Shown here one piece after another: positions 7,629 through 8,896 of a stretch of 8,896 bases of DNA. The stretch's first letter is position 1; each line of letters begins with the position of its first letter. The stretch spans positions 6,026 to 14,921 of the forward strand of contig JABUUJ010000055.1 in assembly GCA_021443235.1 (NCBI GenBank), read 5' to 3'. The notes beneath the pieces were generated by a model. It ran no database searches. It was given only the letters and a program-made list of their open reading frames with translations, and was not told the origin of the DNA. The DNA comes from Muribaculaceae bacterium. GTDB taxonomy: Bacteria > Bacteroidota > Bacteroidia > Bacteroidales > Muribaculaceae. The position numbers and the translations under genes were made by a program.

Positions 7629-7660
7629 AGGCTATTGGCTAATGGCTAATGGCTAATGGC
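7622..7660 (+). repeat. 7-bp tandem repeat (TGGCTAA) overlapping the LRR-gene stop
   Basis: Units are TGGCTAA (7622-7628), AGGCTAT (7629-7635), then TGGCTAA three times (7636-7656) and a partial TGGC (7657-7660), about 5.6 copies. The first unit contains the last glycine codon GGC and the stop TAA of the dockerin protein, so the array begins inside the gene. Copy number may vary by strand slippage, but the in-frame stop in the first unit should protect the protein. Confidence 0.9.
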
Positions 7661-7731
7661 GAGCCCCCTCCGCCCCCCATGTGGTGGGAATCAGCCCCAA
7701 TCCCTTGAAGGGGGAGCGAGGTTAATGGCGA
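7651..7731. repeat. GC-rich extragenic element bounded by 12-bp direct repeats
   Basis: GGCTAATGGCGA (7651-7662) and GGTTAATGGCGA (7720-7731) match at 11 of 12 positions and enclose 57 bp. The left part is C-rich and the right part G-rich: CCCCCT at 7664-7669 can pair with AGGGGG at 7709-7714, and CCCTTGAAGGG at 7702-7712 is a near palindrome. It resembles the short GC-rich intergenic elements often seen in Bacteroidales genomes. No reading frame is supported here. Confidence 0.55.
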
Positions 7732-7742
7732 TAAGTGATTGC
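7691..7742 (-). repeat. Copy B of the extragenic repeat, inverted relative to copy A
   Basis: Read on the minus strand, GCAATCACTTA (7742-7732) leads directly into the 24-bp core (7731-7708), then a 7-nt insert and TTGGGGCTGAT. The core differs from copy A at one position. This copy lacks the 12-nt insertion of copy A and has CAAGGGA where copy A has nothing, so the two differ by short indels. The same TAATGGCGA motif also recurs in direct orientation at 7654-7662. Confidence 0.75.
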
Positions 7743-7760
7743 TACTTATGATAATGAATA

Positions 7761-7789
7761 CCGCCTGCTACTTTTGTTGTAGCAGGCGG
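7761..7789. terminator. Bidirectional hairpin terminator between convergent genes
   Basis: A perfect 11-bp stem, CCGCCTGCTAC (7761-7771) with GTAGCAGGCGG (7779-7789), encloses the loop TTTTGTT. It lies 132 bp after the LRR-gene stop and 54 bp after the ftsH stop on the other strand. Short T-rich tails (TTGATTTA on plus; TATTCATTAT on minus) make it a plausible terminator for both convergent transcripts, though neither tail is a classic long U-run. Confidence 0.85.
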
Positions 7790-7828
7790 TTGATTTAGTC
7801 TCTGATTCTAAAAGGGCGGTAAGAGTTG

Positions 7829-7845
7829 AACCACGAGCGGTGGTT
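7829..7845 (-). other. Small hairpin at the ftsH stop codon
   Basis: AACCAC (7829-7834) and GTGGTT (7840-7845) form a perfect 6-bp inverted repeat around GAGCG. Two bases of the ftsH stop codon (7844-7846) fall inside one arm. There is no T-run after it on the minus strand, so it is unlikely to terminate transcription alone. It could stabilise the mRNA 3' end or be incidental. Confidence 0.35.
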
Positions 7846-8896
7846 ACTCGGGCTGGAAGGGAGGCGGGGTGTCGGTATCGGCGGGCTCGGCAGGTGTGTC
7901 TTCGGGGGCGGCTGTGGTGTCGGCCGACACGGCGGCTTCCTGCTGTTCTTTGCGCTTAGCTTCCTCGTTGGCTTTGAGGATTTCCTCGGTGCGCGAAGCC
8001 CATTGGCGTTTGCCAAACACACGCTCAACGTCCTCGGTGAAAATAACCTCGTTGGCAAGCAGCAGTTCAGCAAGTTCGCCATGCCCCTTTGCATATTGCT
8101 TGAGTATTTCACGCGCGCGCTCATATTGCGAGTTGATGATTTCCTGCACCTCCTGGTCGATCGACTTGGCACGTTCCTCGCTATAGGGCTTGGTAAAGCC
8201 ATAGGACTGTCCGCTTGAGTCATAGTAGGAAATGTTGGGCAACTTGTCGCTCATGCCATAGAAAGTCACCATTGCATAGGCAATCTTGGTGGCACGCTCC
8301 AGGTCGTTGAGGGCGCCAGTGTCGGTAAATCCAAGGAAGATATCCTCGGCTACACGTCCTGCCATGAGCGAGCAAATCTGGTCGAGCAACGCCTGCTTGG
8401 GCTCAATCTGGCGTTCCTCGGGCATATACCATGCTGCACCTAATGCCTTGCCACGCGGCACGATAGTTACCTTGATGAGCGGGTTGGCGTAGCGCAGGTG
8501 CCAACTCACGGTAGCGTGACCAGCCTCATGGATAGCAATAGAGCGACGCTCATCGTCGGTGATAATCTTCGACTTCTTCTCAAGACCGCCAATGATGCGG
8601 TCGATGGCATCGATAAAGTCTTGACGTTGAACGGCCTGTTTCTTGCGACGAGCCGCGATGAGCGCGGCCTCGTTGCACACATTGGCAATGTCGGCACCCG
8701 AGAAGCCAGGCGTTTGTCGCGCCAGTTGCTCAATGCTCACGCTTCCGTCGATTTTCACCTTGCGCAGATGCACGTGGAAGATTTCCTCGCGGTCGCTCAA
8801 CTCGGGCAGTTCCACATAAATTTGTCGGTCAAAACGACCGGCACGCATCAGTGCCTTGTCGAGAATATCGGCACGGTTGGTAGCGGCAAGGATAAT
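7844..8896 (-). CDS. ftsH: ATP-dependent zinc metalloprotease FtsH (N-terminus beyond right edge)
   Basis: FtsH is a membrane-anchored AAA+ protease that forms hexamers and degrades misfolded membrane proteins and selected cytoplasmic proteins. The visible 350 codons begin within the second region of homology (ATNRADILDKAL then RAGRFDRQI), with the two arginine-finger residues at 21 and 24 of the fragment. The AAA+ lid follows (TPGFSGADIANVCNEAAL), then the zinc-protease domain with HEAGH at 123-127 and the third zinc ligand Asp198 in ALNDLERAT. The end is a poorly conserved A/P/E/T-rich tail (from about 320) finishing in PPPFQPE. Walker A/B motifs and the N-terminal membrane segments must lie to the right of the window. 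The visible part is intact with all expected catalytic residues. It converges on the LRR-dockerin gene, with a hairpin terminator between them. Confidence 0.98.
   Translation of the reverse strand: MILAATNRADILDKALMRAGRFDRQIYVELPELSDREEIFHVHLRKVKIDGSVSIEQLARQTPGFSGADIANVCNEAALIAARRKKQAVQRQDFIDAIDRIIGGLEKKSKIITDDERRSIAIHEAGHATVSWHLRYANPLIKVTIVPRGKALGAAWYMPEERQIEPKQALLDQICSLMAGRVAEDIFLGFTDTGALNDLERATKIAYAMVTFYGMSDKLPNISYYDSSGQSYGFTKPYSEERAKSIDQEVQEIINSQYERAREILKQYAKGHGELAELLLANEVIFTEDVERVFGKRQWASRTEEILKANEEAKRKEQQEAAVSADTTAAPEDTPAEPADTDTPPPFQPE

Noticed and set aside
7622..7660. CRISPR array
   Set aside because: The repeat unit is 7 bp with no spacers, so it is a simple tandem repeat.
5616..7742. 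Insertion sequence or transposon
   Set aside because: The inverted repeats are imperfect, differ by indels, enclose no transposase or integrase, and no target-site duplication outside them was found by eye.

Overview
This window looks like a gut-type Bacteroidota (Bacteroidales) chromosome, probably from the Muribaculaceae/Prevotellaceae/Bacteroides part of the order. The family-level placement is inference. It rests on two candidate promoters that fit the Bacteroidales -7 element TAnnTTTG exactly, A-rich leaders without Shine-Dalgarno sequences, a secreted BspA-type leucine-rich-repeat protein with a C-terminal dockerin, and a TamB-like envelope protein of the Bacteroidota kind.

Layout: (1) 1-3485, minus strand: the N-terminal ~1,161 codons of a TamB/AsmA-like inner-membrane-anchored protein, cut by the left edge. 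(2) 3504-5486, minus: a complete glutamine-dependent NAD+ synthetase (nadE), 18 bp upstream of the TamB-like gene and probably cotranscribed with it. (3) 5487-5993: a ~0.5-kb divergent intergenic region with promoters for nadE and for the plus-strand gene, an inverted repeat, helically phased short repeats and one copy of a longer repeat. (4) 5994-7628, plus: a secreted 544-aa BspA-like LRR protein ending in a two-repeat dockerin. (5) 7629-7843: a gene-free stretch with a 7-bp tandem repeat, a GC-rich repeat element and a strong hairpin terminator between convergent genes. (6) 7844-8896, minus: the C-terminal 350 codons of the membrane AAA+ protease FtsH, cut by the right edge.

The three minus-strand genes are housekeeping or envelope genes of high GC. 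The LRR-dockerin gene is an accessory-looking insertion: opposite strand, visibly AT-richer body, and flanked by two copies of one ~35-bp repeat in inverted orientation about 2 kb apart. Its dockerin tail is GC-rich, so the gene itself looks mosaic. No transposase, integrase, CRISPR array, tRNA or rRNA was seen. I found no complete new multi-gene system. The points most worth checking are the repeat-flanked LRR-dockerin cassette, the tandem repeat that absorbs its stop codon, and the phased repeats upstream of it.
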